64,000 bases of DNA from CAYFWF01 sp964346815. GTDB taxonomy: Bacteria > Acidobacteriota > Aminicenantia > Aminicenantales > Aminicenantaceae. Of the stretch, positions 8,800 through 17,356 are shown piece by piece. The notes below the pieces were generated by a model, which saw only the letters and a program-made list of their open reading frames with translations, was not told the DNA's origin and made no database searches. The DNA lies in assembly GCA_964346815.1 (NCBI GenBank), contig CAYFWF010000024.1:23695-87694 (forward strand), given 5' to 3'. Both the position numbers and the translations under genes were made by a program. The stretch's first letter is position 1; every line of letters begins with the position of its first letter.

Positions 8800-10041
8800 A
8801 TGAGTGAGCTGCTGGATAATGCGAAGAAGAGAAAAGAGCTTCTCAAGCATATGATTCTCCAGCTGCACGAAGGGCAAGCCCCTGACGCCGTCCGAAAGCA
8901 GCTGATCCAGTTGTTGGGAAAAGTGCCTTATAATGATGTCGTCGAAGTCGAGCAGGAGTTGATCTCAGAAGGCTTGCCTCAGGAAGAAGTTCTCAAACTC
9001 TGCGATATTCATACGGCAGCGTTGGACGGAATCATCGACCGCAGAGAGGAAAAGGGCGTTCCTCCTGGCCATCCAGTCCATACCTTTAAAGAAGAAAATC
9101 GTGCCTTGCTGAGGGAGATTAAGGCATTAGGAAAGCTGTATGATAAATTTAAGGAGACTAAAGGTGACGTTAAAGTTCGAGAAACAATCGATGAAATTCG
9201 CCACCATTTCAATGCTTTGATGGATGTAGAGAAGCATTACCTGCGAAAGGAGAACCTTTTGTTTCCTTTTTTAGAAAAGCATGGAGTAACAGGGCCTCCG
9301 ACCGTGATGTGGGGTAAACATGATGAAACCCGAGAGCTTCTGAAGGGAGCTGTCGAGGCTCTCGGAGCAACTGATGAAATGACTCTTGATGAGGCAAAAA
9401 CCCTGGCCGATCTGGTGCTCAAACCCGCCTCCGATTCTGTAGAGGATATGATCGGCAAGGAAGAGGAAATCCTTTTCCCCATGTGTCTGGATACTCTGAA
9501 TGATGAAGAATGGTATGAGATAGAAAAACAGAGCATCGAGTATGGTTTCTGCCTTTATGATCCCAAACACAAATGGGAGCCAGAAGGAATAAAGCCACAA
9601 GAGCGTGTTCCCGAAGAGACTGGGAAAATTCGACTGCCCAGCGGAAGTTTCAATGTCAGCGAATTGAATGCCCTTTTGAACACTATTCCCTTTGACTTGA
9701 CCTTCGTCGATAAGGATGACAGAGTCAGGTATTTCACACAGGGGAAAGAACGAATCTTTGCCAGAAGTCGAGCGATCCTCGGCCGCAAAGTCCAGCAGTG
9801 TCATCCTCCTTCGAGTGTTCATGTGGTCGAGAGGATTCTGGATGATTTCAAACAAGGCAAACAGGACCATGCAGCATTCTGGATCAGCCTGAAGGATAGA
9901 TTTATTCATATCGAGTATTTTGCCCTAAGAGATGAGAGGGGAGGATATTTGGGAACTTTGGAGGTCAGTCAGGATCTGACAGAAAAAAGGAAATTAACCG
10001 GCGAACAAAGACTGCTGCACTACGAAAAGAAGGATGCCTGA
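8800..10041 (+). CDS. DUF438 / haemerythrin-like / PAS domain protein
   Basis: 413 residues from the ATG at 8800, which has an ideal AAGGAGGAAGTG site; the TTG at 8761 sits inside the promoter and is not used. Order: DUF438 (about 1-75), haemerythrin HHE domain (about 90-240) with HH...E at IRHHFNALMDVEKHYLRKE, WGKHDE and EEEILFP as metal ligands, then a PAS domain (about 290-400, with LTFVDKDDRVRYFTQG and a closing TLEVSQDLTE). This architecture is common in anaerobes and is thought to sense or handle O2 or NO through its di-iron site. It overlaps the next gene by 8 bases. Confidence 0.88.
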   Translation: MSELLDNAKKRKELLKHMILQLHEGQAPDAVRKQLIQLLGKVPYNDVVEVEQELISEGLPQEEVLKLCDIHTAALDGIIDRREEKGVPPGHPVHTFKEENRALLREIKALGKLYDKFKETKGDVKVRETIDEIRHHFNALMDVEKHYLRKENLLFPFLEKHGVTGPPTVMWGKHDETRELLKGAVEALGATDEMTLDEAKTLADLVLKPASDSVEDMIGKEEEILFPMCLDTLNDEEWYEIEKQSIEYGFCLYDPKHKWEPEGIKPQERVPEETGKIRLPSGSFNVSELNALLNTIPFDLTFVDKDDRVRYFTQGKERIFARSRAILGRKVQQCHPPSSVHVVERILDDFKQGKQDHAAFWISLKDRFIHIEYFALRDERGGYLGTLEVSQDLTEKRKLTGEQRLLHYEKKDA

Positions 10042-10579
10042 GATGGAAGCTTCGAATTCCGATTTCCGAATAACGCCGGAAACGAAAATCGGAAAATTAC
10101 TGGAGAAATTCCCCCAGCTGGAAGAGGTTCTGATGGAGATGGCCCCAGAATTCAAGAAGTTGCGCAATCCTATACTCAGGAAAACGATCGCAAGAGTGGC
10201 TTCCCTCCGTCAGGTCGCTGCTGCGGGAAGGGTGCCTTTATCAGAACTGATCAATAGATTGAGAAAAGAAGCCGGAATTCAGGATATTTTCGTTTCTGAT
10301 GAGCTGTCGGAGATTGTTACTGAGGAAAGGCCATCCTGGTTTTCAGATTCTCGTGTTATACGGCATCTGGACGCTCGACCGATGCTCGACAGGGGTATTC
10401 AGCCCATTTCCCGCGTTTTCGATGAGGCTAAAGATCTGAAGAAAGGGGAGATCTATGAATTGATCACACCCTTTCTCCCTGCTCCCCTGATTGAAAGGGC
10501 AAAAAAGCGAGGATATCTTGTTTGGGTCGATCGAGAAGAGGATGAAAAGGTCAAAACCTATCTGACCCCAAAAACATAA
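10034..10579 (+). CDS. DUF1858 + DUF2249 protein
   Basis: 181 residues. The N-terminal DUF1858 segment (about 14-75; ITPETKIGKLLEKFP...LEEVL) is the small helical domain found in ScdA/RIC-type repair proteins. The C-terminal DUF2249 segment (about 115-178; LDARPML...GEIYELITPFLP) is a TusA-like fold often next to haemerythrin and DUF438 proteins in NO-response loci. It overlaps the upstream gene by 8 bases, so the two are one translational unit. Function is not established; the pairing suggests iron-sulfur or di-iron damage response. Confidence 0.82.
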   Translation: MPEMEASNSDFRITPETKIGKLLEKFPQLEEVLMEMAPEFKKLRNPILRKTIARVASLRQVAAAGRVPLSELINRLRKEAGIQDIFVSDELSEIVTEERPSWFSDSRVIRHLDARPMLDRGIQPISRVFDEAKDLKKGEIYELITPFLPAPLIERAKKRGYLVWVDREEDEKVKTYLTPKT

Positions 10580-10676
10580 GCCGCTTTTATCATCTCCGTT
10601 TGAAGCGGTTCGTCTCTCTCTATCTGTATCTTGATCGATATAAGCTGATACGGCTGCCTTCTCGTCGGGCGTCGGC

Positions 10677-10705
10677 TTGACTTGCGTCTGGATAAAGGTT
10701 ATATC
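10677..10705 (+). promoter_or_regulatory. Likely sigma70 promoter of the mtnP-pfkB pair
   Basis: TTGACT at 10677-10682 and TATATC at 10700-10705, separated by 17 bases. It lies about 105 bases before the GTG start at 10810. The 230-base gap also holds a weak hairpin (AGCCGCTT and GAAGCGGTT near 10580-10612) that might end the upstream operon, but it lacks a T-run. Confidence 0.45.
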
Positions 10706-10809
10706 AATATCTCCAATTAATAGACAACAGCGTCCAATCAGTGAATGCTGAGTCCTGAATCAAACGGCTTATTCAAGACATGAGCCAGACGCATTAGAGA
10801 GGAGGCGGC

Positions 10810-11700
10810 GTGAAATTGTCAGAGGAAAAAGAAAAATCCCAGGCAGAAATTGGACTGCTTGGCGGGACAGGACTGTATGAATTCGAAGGGATCGAGATCG
10901 TGGAGAAAAGGGAGCTGAGAACTCCCTTTGGCAAACCCTCGGCTTCGTATATTATTGGTGTGTATGAGGGAAGAAAGATTGCCTTTCTCAATCGCCACGG
11001 CAAAGGGCACCGTATTCTTCCTTCTGAGATCAACTACAGGGCCAACATATATGGCTTTAAAATGTTAGGGGTAGAGAGGATCATCTCTGTTAATTCTGTG
11101 GGTTCTCTGAGAGAAGAAATCAAACCGAGAGATATCGTGCTTTCTGATCAGTTTTTCGACAGAACCCGGAGGGAAAATACATTCTTCGGTGAAGGGATAG
11201 CTGCTCATATCAGTTTTGCCCGCCCTGTTTGCACGGATCTATCCCGAGCTCTTTCCGAGGCGGGGAAAGATCTGAGATTGAGAGTGCATCCCAAGGGAAC
11301 TTACATCTGTATTGATGGACCGGCCTTTTCGACCATAAGCGAATCCCAAATCTATCGTTCTTGGGGGTGCGATGTCATCGGGATGACAAGTGTCACGGAA
11401 GCAAGGCTCTGCCGGGAAGCAGAAATATGTTATGCCACCGTGAACTTGGTCACCGATTATGATGTTTGGCATGAAGAGGAGGAGACCGTAAGCGTGGATC
11501 TGATCCTGGAAAATTTGAGGCAAAATATCCACAATGCCAAGAGCATCCTCAAGGAGACCCTGGTTGCGCTTCCTCCAGAGGGGGGAGAAGTGTGCGCGTG
11601 TTCCAGGGCTTTGGAAAATTGCATCGTCACCTCGTCCGATCTTATCCCCCGAGAGACAAAGGAAAGACTGAAACACATCATCGGAAAGTATGTGTCATGA
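10810..11700 (+). CDS. mtnP: S-methyl-5'-thioadenosine phosphorylase
   Basis: Splits 5'-methylthioadenosine with phosphate into adenine and methylthioribose-1-phosphate, recycling the by-product of polyamine or other SAM-using reactions. 296 residues (start GTG, site AGAGGAGGCG). Visible motifs: GLLGGTGLYE (phosphate binding), NRHGKGHRILPSEINYRAN, GMTSVTEARLCREAEICYA, and TDYD with the Asp that selects adenine. The extended C terminus with three cysteines (CACSRALENC) resembles the disulfide-bearing MTAPs of archaea and thermophiles. Its stop overlaps the kinase start as ATGA. Confidence 0.92.
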   Translation: MKLSEEKEKSQAEIGLLGGTGLYEFEGIEIVEKRELRTPFGKPSASYIIGVYEGRKIAFLNRHGKGHRILPSEINYRANIYGFKMLGVERIISVNSVGSLREEIKPRDIVLSDQFFDRTRRENTFFGEGIAAHISFARPVCTDLSRALSEAGKDLRLRVHPKGTYICIDGPAFSTISESQIYRSWGCDVIGMTSVTEARLCREAEICYATVNLVTDYDVWHEEEETVSVDLILENLRQNIHNAKSILKETLVALPPEGGEVCACSRALENCIVTSSDLIPRETKERLKHIIGKYVS

Positions 11701-12596
11701 CTCTTGTTGTGGTCGGGTCTCTAGCCTTTGATACGATCGAGACTCCGGAAGAACGCAGAGAGGGAATCGTAGGCGGATCCTGCACATATTGCGCCTTGGC
11801 TGCCAGTTACTTCGCCTCTCCCATGATCGTCGGAGTGGTAGGCGAAGACTTTCCCCAGGAAACGATCGCTTTTTTCAAAGAGAGAAAGATCGACATCCGG
11901 GGTCTCGAATTCGCCAAGGGAAAAAGCTTTCACTGGGAGGGGCGATACGGTCATGATCCCAACCACAGAACCACTGTCAAATTGGAGATGAATGTCTTTG
12001 CCGGTTTCAGGCCCCATCTTCCTCCCGACTACAAACAGGCCGAGTTTCTCTTTCTGGCCAATATCGAACCAGAATTGCAGGAGGACATTCTCAACCGATT
12101 CGAAAATCCAAAGTGGGTTGCGATGGATACTATTAACCATTGGATCAAAAATAACAGGGAAGCGCTTTTAAGAGTTCTTAAGAGATGCAATCTGTTCTTT
12201 TGCAATGAAGAGGAAGCCAAGCTTCTTACCGAAGAGATAAATCTTTTCAAGGCTGGGCGAAAAATTATGGAAATGGGCCCTGGTTTAGTGGCTGTGAAAA
12301 AGGGAGAACATGGAGCCTTGATTCTGGGAAAGGATGGAGTTTTTGGTGTTCTGGCTCATCCCTGTGAGGAGGTCATTGATCCCACTGGTGCAGGGGACAG
12401 CTTTGCCGGAGGTTTTTTGGGTTATTTAGATGCGGTGAGGCAGATCAATGAAAAAGAGCTGCGAAGGGCTGCAGTCTACGGAAGCGTTATGGCTTCTTTT
12501 GCCATCGAAGATTTTGGAATCGAGCGCTTTAAATCCTTGAAACGTTCAGAAATTAAGAACAGGTTCTTGGAATTCAAGAAACTGGTCTCTTTTTAG
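11697..12596 (+). CDS. PfkB/ribokinase-family sugar or nucleoside kinase
   Basis: 299 residues from the ATG that overlaps the mtnP stop. PfkB signatures are visible: the N-terminal GGS-containing loop (GIVGGSCTYCALAA) and the C-terminal ATP/anion-hole motif DPTGAGDSFAGGFLG with the catalytic Asp. Translational coupling to mtnP suggests a substrate in methylthioadenosine or adenosine salvage, but the family is broad and the substrate is not readable. A longer frame to 11592 exists inside mtnP and is ignored. Confidence 0.85.
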   Translation: MTLVVVGSLAFDTIETPEERREGIVGGSCTYCALAASYFASPMIVGVVGEDFPQETIAFFKERKIDIRGLEFAKGKSFHWEGRYGHDPNHRTTVKLEMNVFAGFRPHLPPDYKQAEFLFLANIEPELQEDILNRFENPKWVAMDTINHWIKNNREALLRVLKRCNLFFCNEEEAKLLTEEINLFKAGRKIMEMGPGLVAVKKGEHGALILGKDGVFGVLAHPCEEVIDPTGAGDSFAGGFLGYLDAVRQINEKELRRAAVYGSVMASFAIEDFGIERFKSLKRSEIKNRFLEFKKLVSF

Positions 12597-12663
12597 GTTC
12601 ACCTCGTATCCAAGGATAAAGCTCATTAAGAAACAGCCACATTGGCTCAGCCCGTCAGATAGC

Positions 12664-13647
12664 TTATAAACGCTCTAACTTTTCGATGAGAGCGGGCAGA
12701 ATATCCCTGTAATCCCCGATGATTCCAAAATCGGCTTCCTGGAATATCCGGGCTTGGGGATCCTTATTGATAGCGATGATGACTTTTGAGCCTGAGCATC
12801 CAGCAAGATGCTGGGGAGCTCCAGAGATCCCGACTGCTATATACAGGCTCGGGCTGACCATATGGCCTGTCTGTCCTATTTCAAGACTTTTCGGCATCCA
12901 TTTTTGGTCTGCAGGGACTCTGGTTATGCCGACGGCTGCACCGAGTGCCTGGGCGAGTTCTCGGATTGAATCGAAACCCTCGCTGCCGCCGATCCCTCCT
13001 CCTCCGGCCACGATGATTTTCGCCTCCTCAAGCCTGATTCCCCTATCTTCCTCATGGACCGTTTTCAACAGTTGACTCCTTATCTGTGTCTTGTCCAGTT
13101 CGACAGGGATAGGGATAATTTCTGCTCGGTTGGAGGGATCCGGGTCTGCCGGCTTTTCTGATCGTGGTCTCATCGTTACAATATGGGTACGAATACTAGC
13201 TGTCGCCCACTGGGCCAATGCGTTTCCTCCGAAGACTGGCTTGGTTTGGATGAGTGTGTTGGTTTTCTGGTCGTAGGTCAAATCGATGCAGTCCAAACAA
13301 ACACTTCCCTCCAACATCGCTGCCAATCTAGGAGCGACATCCCGGCCCAAATCTGTCTGACCGAGAAGGATGATCAAAGGTCTCTCCTGTTGACAGACAT
13401 CGGTGATGATACCGGCCAGACGTTCAGGATGGAACTCTGAAAATTCAGGGCCCTCTGCCGTTAAAACTCTGTTGACCCCAAGAAGAGCGGCTTCCTCTGC
13501 CCGTTCCCGAAGATTCTCTCCGACGAATAAAACATCTAAGGATTGATGGAGATTATTTTGCAGCTTGTGACCCGTGGATATGAGTTCTTTGGAGACTGAA
13601 GAGATCCCTTCGTTCTTAAGCTCTCCACAAATAAGGATTCCTTTCAC
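12664..13647 (-). CDS. etfA: Electron transfer flavoprotein, alpha subunit
   Basis: 327 residues. The C-terminal FAD-binding domain is clear (GISGAPQHLAG, VIIAINKDPQARIFQEADFGIIGD), preceded by GGGGIGGSEGF. It pairs with EtfB to carry electrons from acyl-CoA dehydrogenases to a quinone oxidoreductase or, in bifurcating types, to ferredoxin. It overlaps etfB by 4 bases. With fixC and fixX 3 kb upstream on the same strand it would complete a FixABCX-like set. Confidence 0.94.
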   Translation of the reverse strand: MKGILICGELKNEGISSVSKELISTGHKLQNNLHQSLDVLFVGENLRERAEEAALLGVNRVLTAEGPEFSEFHPERLAGIITDVCQQERPLIILLGQTDLGRDVAPRLAAMLEGSVCLDCIDLTYDQKTNTLIQTKPVFGGNALAQWATASIRTHIVTMRPRSEKPADPDPSNRAEIIPIPVELDKTQIRSQLLKTVHEEDRGIRLEEAKIIVAGGGGIGGSEGFDSIRELAQALGAAVGITRVPADQKWMPKSLEIGQTGHMVSPSLYIAVGISGAPQHLAGCSGSKVIIAINKDPQARIFQEADFGIIGDYRDILPALIEKLERL

Positions 13648-14444
13648 AGGATTCCTGCCTCTCTCAATTTTTTTACCAGCTTACCGGCTGCTTCCTCCGG
13701 CTTTTCCTCTTGGATTATTTCACACTTTTTTTCCTTTTGAGGGATGAAAAGTCTCATCAGCTTTTTTCGGGATTTTTGACCACCTATTTGAGAAGGGTCG
13801 ATGCCGATGGTATTGGCATCCCACACATCGATTTCCCTCTTGGACGCAGAAATGATCCCCCATCCTGAAGGCAATCGAGGCTGTCCTGCTTCATGACTGA
13901 CGGTCAAAACGGCTGGCAAAGGAACGGAAAAGACTTGATAGCCATCGAGAACCACCCGCTTGACGTGAAATCGGCTTTCGATGAGATCGACCGATTCGAC
14001 CAGTGTAACCAAAGGCAAATGAAGGATTTCTGCTACTATTGAACCGACCAGCCCTTCGTCCCAATCGGCCGCTTGTCTGCCGCACAGCACGAGATCGTAA
14101 TTGTTTATTTTTTGTATGGCTTTGCTCAGGATGTAGGCTGTTGAGAAGCTGTCCGAGCCTTCGAAAGCCGCATCTTTCAGGATCATCCCCTCATCGGCCC
14201 CCATGGCTAAAGCATGCTTTATCGCTTTAATCGAGGAATCATCCCCGATGGTCAGTACGGTTGTCTTTCCTCCATGTTTGTCTTTAAGCTTGAGGGAGAG
14301 CTCAACGGCCTGCTCATCGTAGGGATTGATCATGGGAGGGATTCCTTCAGGCGGCACAACTTTTTTTTCCTCTGCATCCAATCTGAATTTTGCGACAGGA
14401 ATCTCGGGATCTTGGATTTGCTTGACACAAACAATGATGTTCAT
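13644..14444 (-). CDS. etfB: Electron transfer flavoprotein, beta subunit
   Basis: 266 residues with the EtfB/FixA core: MNIIVCVKQIQDPE start, NPYDEQAVE, and the nucleotide loop CGRQAADWDEGLVGS. In electron-bifurcating Etf this loop binds a second FAD instead of AMP; the sequence here is closer to the FixA/bifurcating pattern, but I cannot decide that without an alignment. Both ends overlap neighbours by 4 bases (E1beta upstream, etfA downstream), so synthesis is tightly coupled to the E1 subunits. Confidence 0.94.
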   Translation of the reverse strand: MNIIVCVKQIQDPEIPVAKFRLDAEEKKVVPPEGIPPMINPYDEQAVELSLKLKDKHGGKTTVLTIGDDSSIKAIKHALAMGADEGMILKDAAFEGSDSFSTAYILSKAIQKINNYDLVLCGRQAADWDEGLVGSIVAEILHLPLVTLVESVDLIESRFHVKRVVLDGYQVFSVPLPAVLTVSHEAGQPRLPSGWGIISASKREIDVWDANTIGIDPSQIGGQKSRKKLMRLFIPQKEKKCEIIQEEKPEEAAGKLVKKLREAGIL

Positions 14445-15466
14445 TTCGATTCTGATTTATCCATCAAACGCAAAGCGGAGTTGACAATTTTTTCTGTATT
14501 TGGGAGTGTCTGATATTCCATGGCGCGGGCGTATGGAATAGTCTCATCGGTGCAGACTCGGGCAAATGTAAAGGAAGCACCTGCTTCTTTAACCACTGCT
14601 GCCAATTCGCCTGAAAGCCCAAAATTCTTGTAATCCTCATCAACAACAAGAAGGCGGCCTGTGCGGGATACGGATTCACACACTCTATCTTTATCTAGTG
14701 GGAAGACTGATCTGAGATCCAATACAGTCGCGGAAACCCCTTTTTTTTCTAGAGTATCAGCTGCCTCCATGGATCGATGCACACCGACAGCCACACTGAC
14801 GATTGTGATATCTTTCCCCTCCCGCCGTGCCACTGCCCGTCCCATGGGTATTGCTTCCCATTTTTTGGGAACAGGTCCATATGCTCCTTGAGGAGGAACA
14901 TCAAACTCAACAGTTTTTCTCGAACTTCCTCCCATGTAATCGAGCCAGTAGTCGGAAAGCAGTTTATGCTCGAAGTAGAGAACAGGACCATGATGCTCAA
15001 TCGCTGTAAGCATCAATCCTCCGGCATCGGCAGGAGTTGAAGGAACCAGAACTGACAAACCTGGTATGTGTGCTAACCATCCCCACAAACTCTGTTCATG
15101 CTGCCCTCCATCTCCGTACCCGCCTCCACAGGCTGTTCGAATAACAAGTGGAACGTTCCAAGTCCCTCCTGAAAATTTCTCGACTTTTGCTGCATGATTG
15201 AGCATGGCATCCATAGCTACACCGATAAAGTCCACCAGCATAATTTCAACAATAGGTTTTAAGCCCGACATCGCAGCACCTACAGCAGCTCCGACAAAAG
15301 CACTTTCACTGATCGGGGTGTTCAAAACTCGCTCCTTTCCAAAACGTGAAAAAAGATTCACCCGTATCATCTGGACATCTTCACCCATGATGATAATCCG
15401 TTCATCTTCAGCCATTGCCTGGGCCAATGCGCTCTCAATAGATTGTGCAAAGCTCATTCTTTTCAT
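14441..15466 (-). CDS. 2-oxoacid (pyruvate/acetoin type) dehydrogenase E1, beta subunit
   Basis: 341 residues of the transketolase pyrimidine plus C-terminal domain type: IESALAQAMAEDERIIIMGEDV, PISESAFVGAAVGAAM, the HEQSLWGWLAHIPGL segment, and VVDEDYKNFGLSGE. It forms a heterotetramer with the alpha subunit and binds the aminopyrimidine of thiamine diphosphate. Four-base overlaps join it to E1alpha and etfB. No E2 (lipoyl acyltransferase) or E3 is in the window, unlike a normal pdh, aco or bkd operon. Substrate is unknown; pyruvate, acetoin or branched 2-oxoacids are all possible. Confidence 0.9.
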   Translation of the reverse strand: MKRMSFAQSIESALAQAMAEDERIIIMGEDVQMIRVNLFSRFGKERVLNTPISESAFVGAAVGAAMSGLKPIVEIMLVDFIGVAMDAMLNHAAKVEKFSGGTWNVPLVIRTACGGGYGDGGQHEQSLWGWLAHIPGLSVLVPSTPADAGGLMLTAIEHHGPVLYFEHKLLSDYWLDYMGGSSRKTVEFDVPPQGAYGPVPKKWEAIPMGRAVARREGKDITIVSVAVGVHRSMEAADTLEKKGVSATVLDLRSVFPLDKDRVCESVSRTGRLLVVDEDYKNFGLSGELAAVVKEAGASFTFARVCTDETIPYARAMEYQTLPNTEKIVNSALRLMDKSESK

Positions 15467-16533
15467 AGAGAGTTTCTCCCGGTTTGTCCGCCAGCCATTT
15501 GGAAGGCTCTATCCACGGCTTCTTGGATTTCCTCATTCGCTTCTTTCTCTATTTTTTTAAGGCGCTCTTTATCTGATTTTATTTTTTGACGCAGCAGCTC
15601 CAAAGGATCTTTTTGTTTGAAAAGTTGGCTTTTCATTGTTTTTCCAAGGAGCGCTGAAACACTTTTCAAGCTACCAGCTCTCTGTCTCATCGAAGATCCT
15701 GTTATTTTGGCCACAGATTTTAATAAAGGGCCTGCCAGTTCTTTCATCTCTTTCACGGGATGTCTGGTAATCCGAATCAAAGGATCACCAAGAAAATGCC
15801 CCTGAGGGCGGTAACAGTGCATGTGCAAATAGGATGGGCCATCTCCCTGGCGGGCTTGTTCTATGGCTGATTTTACAGCATCCCATACTGCCAACACGTC
15901 ACTTCCGTCAACTTCTTCGACATTCAAGCCAAAGCCTCTGGCACGTTCGACCAAACTTCCACTGGTTACAGTTGAGGAAAGCGTGGTAATAGCCAATTCA
16001 TTGTCTTTACAGATGAAAAGCACCGGTAACTTCCAGGCAGCAGCGAGATTGAAAGATTCCATGACCATACCTTGATTCATGGCACCTTCGCCGAAAAAAG
16101 CGACCGAGATGCTGCCAGAACGGATGTATTTGGCAGAAAGTGCAAAGCCAACCGCAGCCGGTGCTGAAGCTCCAACGATTCCGGAAGATGCTGCGAGATG
16201 AAGGCGGGAGAACATATGCTTATGGCCTCCCATCCCAGCGCAAAGGCCTTCGGAGTGACCGAGAAATTCGAGCAGAATGAGAGTTGGATCGACGCCGCGC
16301 ATGATCAAAGGCGGAGTCCCTCGATGGTCGAGGGCCAATGCATCTCCGTGTTGAATTTGTCCAACGACTCCGGCTGCAATGGCCTCTTCACCTATTCCGA
16401 GATGCATTTCGCCCGAGATTTTCCCATCATTCCAAAATTGAATGACGGCCTGTTCGAATAGGCGGCTCCTGAGCATCAATTGGTAGAGATTGAAAAGATC
16501 AGGCTCCAAATTATTCTCCTGAATCCTTATCAA
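15463..16533 (-). CDS. 2-oxoacid (pyruvate/acetoin type) dehydrogenase E1, alpha subunit
   Basis: 356 residues. The ThDP/Mg motif is GEGAMNQG (148-155) to KDNELA (176-181), with GGHKHMFS and the phosphorylation-loop-like HCYRPQGHFLGDP (239-251). After about residue 260 the chain is unusual: a Lys/Ser-rich stretch (about 270-330) separates the core from the closing helix, about 30-40 residues more than acetoin-dehydrogenase alpha subunits normally have. First gene of the operon E1alpha-E1beta-etfB-etfA. Confidence 0.88.
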   Translation of the reverse strand: MIRIQENNLEPDLFNLYQLMLRSRLFEQAVIQFWNDGKISGEMHLGIGEEAIAAGVVGQIQHGDALALDHRGTPPLIMRGVDPTLILLEFLGHSEGLCAGMGGHKHMFSRLHLAASSGIVGASAPAAVGFALSAKYIRSGSISVAFFGEGAMNQGMVMESFNLAAAWKLPVLFICKDNELAITTLSSTVTSGSLVERARGFGLNVEEVDGSDVLAVWDAVKSAIEQARQGDGPSYLHMHCYRPQGHFLGDPLIRITRHPVKEMKELAGPLLKSVAKITGSSMRQRAGSLKSVSALLGKTMKSQLFKQKDPLELLRQKIKSDKERLKKIEKEANEEIQEAVDRAFQMAGGQTGRNSL

Positions 16534-17077
16534 TTCTTTGACCCGTTTTCATCTTTCCATCTGCTGAAAATCCCGAAAGAGCTTATCACAGGCTGAACAG
16601 CCAGGTCAATATTTCTTGCGTTGACGCTGGCGTTGACGTAAGCAACTCTATTTCCGTGATACCAAAAGGCTATCTATCAGCTTTTGGGGAGGTTTTGTTC
16701 AAGTGAAGATTTTTTACGCCATTCCTTTACCGCCCTTCTCGGCGGCGATGAACTCCGCACCTAAACACCCATCTCTTCTTCTTATCCTCTATTCCCATGC
16801 TTGCCTACAACTCGTCTCCCTGGCAAAGTCGTGCTCAATACAGCATCGCCGTCTGACTGGGTCAGATACCCTCGAAGAACGGTAGGAATGGCTGGGTTAG
16901 GTTGGGTCGGAATCTTCAATGGTCGCTTCAACCATCCCTAAAAGCTACATTTATCACGCAAATAGAGATGCTTCCTGCGTTGACACAAGGGGCCGAGACT
17001 TAGAGGAAAGAGGACAGTCGAGCAAGCTACTGAATATTCGGCATAAGAGAGTCTTCGTGGAGTGAGAAGTTCAGGAA
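16534..17077. other. 544-base gap with no convincing gene; promoter region of the E1/Etf operon
   Basis: No frame here has a ribosome site or recognisable product; the best one is 60 codons. An imperfect hairpin at 16662-16687 (CCAAAAG with CTTTTGG, one bulge, 7-base loop) may end the fixX transcript. A GGGTTAGGTTGGGTCGG string at 16893-16909 resembles the repeat unit at 43000 (GGTAGGTTGGGACGG), so part of this gap may be a worn copy of the same repeat. Confidence 0.5.
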
Positions 17078-17356
17078 TTATCCGTATTGATAGCAGATGC
17101 CAAATCCAGCCCGAGGCAAAGCCCATTCCACCGCTTCTTTGTCGCACATGATCCGGCAGCTCCCGCACTCCAAGCAGCCTTCGAAAGAAAATGAGATGCG
17201 GTCATCCCTGAGCTTGAAACAATCTGCAGGGCACACATATAAGCAGGGGTTCTGTTCACATATCTTGCATATATCTTCTTTAATCTGGATATGGCGCTCT
17301 TTATCGATGTCATATTTATTGACGGCTAATTTGTCCTCAATGTTCGAGGGCTTCAT
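17078..17356 (-). CDS. fixX: FixX-like ferredoxin
   Basis: 92 residues from the ATG at 17356, which overlaps the fixC stop as ATGA and has AGAGGT 5 bases upstream; the longer frame to 17398 is not needed. Cysteines are arranged as C-x2-C-x4-C-x3-CP (ICKICEQNPCLYVCPAD) and C-x2-C-x2-C-x3-C (CLECGSCRIMC), with the typical VEWALPRAGFGI ending. In FixABCX and EtfQO systems this subunit carries the iron-sulfur cluster that FixC lacks and passes electrons to quinone or ferredoxin. Confidence 0.92.
   Translation of the reverse strand: MKPSNIEDKLAVNKYDIDKERHIQIKEDICKICEQNPCLYVCPADCFKLRDDRISFSFEGCLECGSCRIMCDKEAVEWALPRAGFGICYQYG

Noticed and set aside
16703..16885. 60-codon frame in the 544-base gap
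   Set aside because: No ribosome site, no domain, unusual codon use; likely chance.
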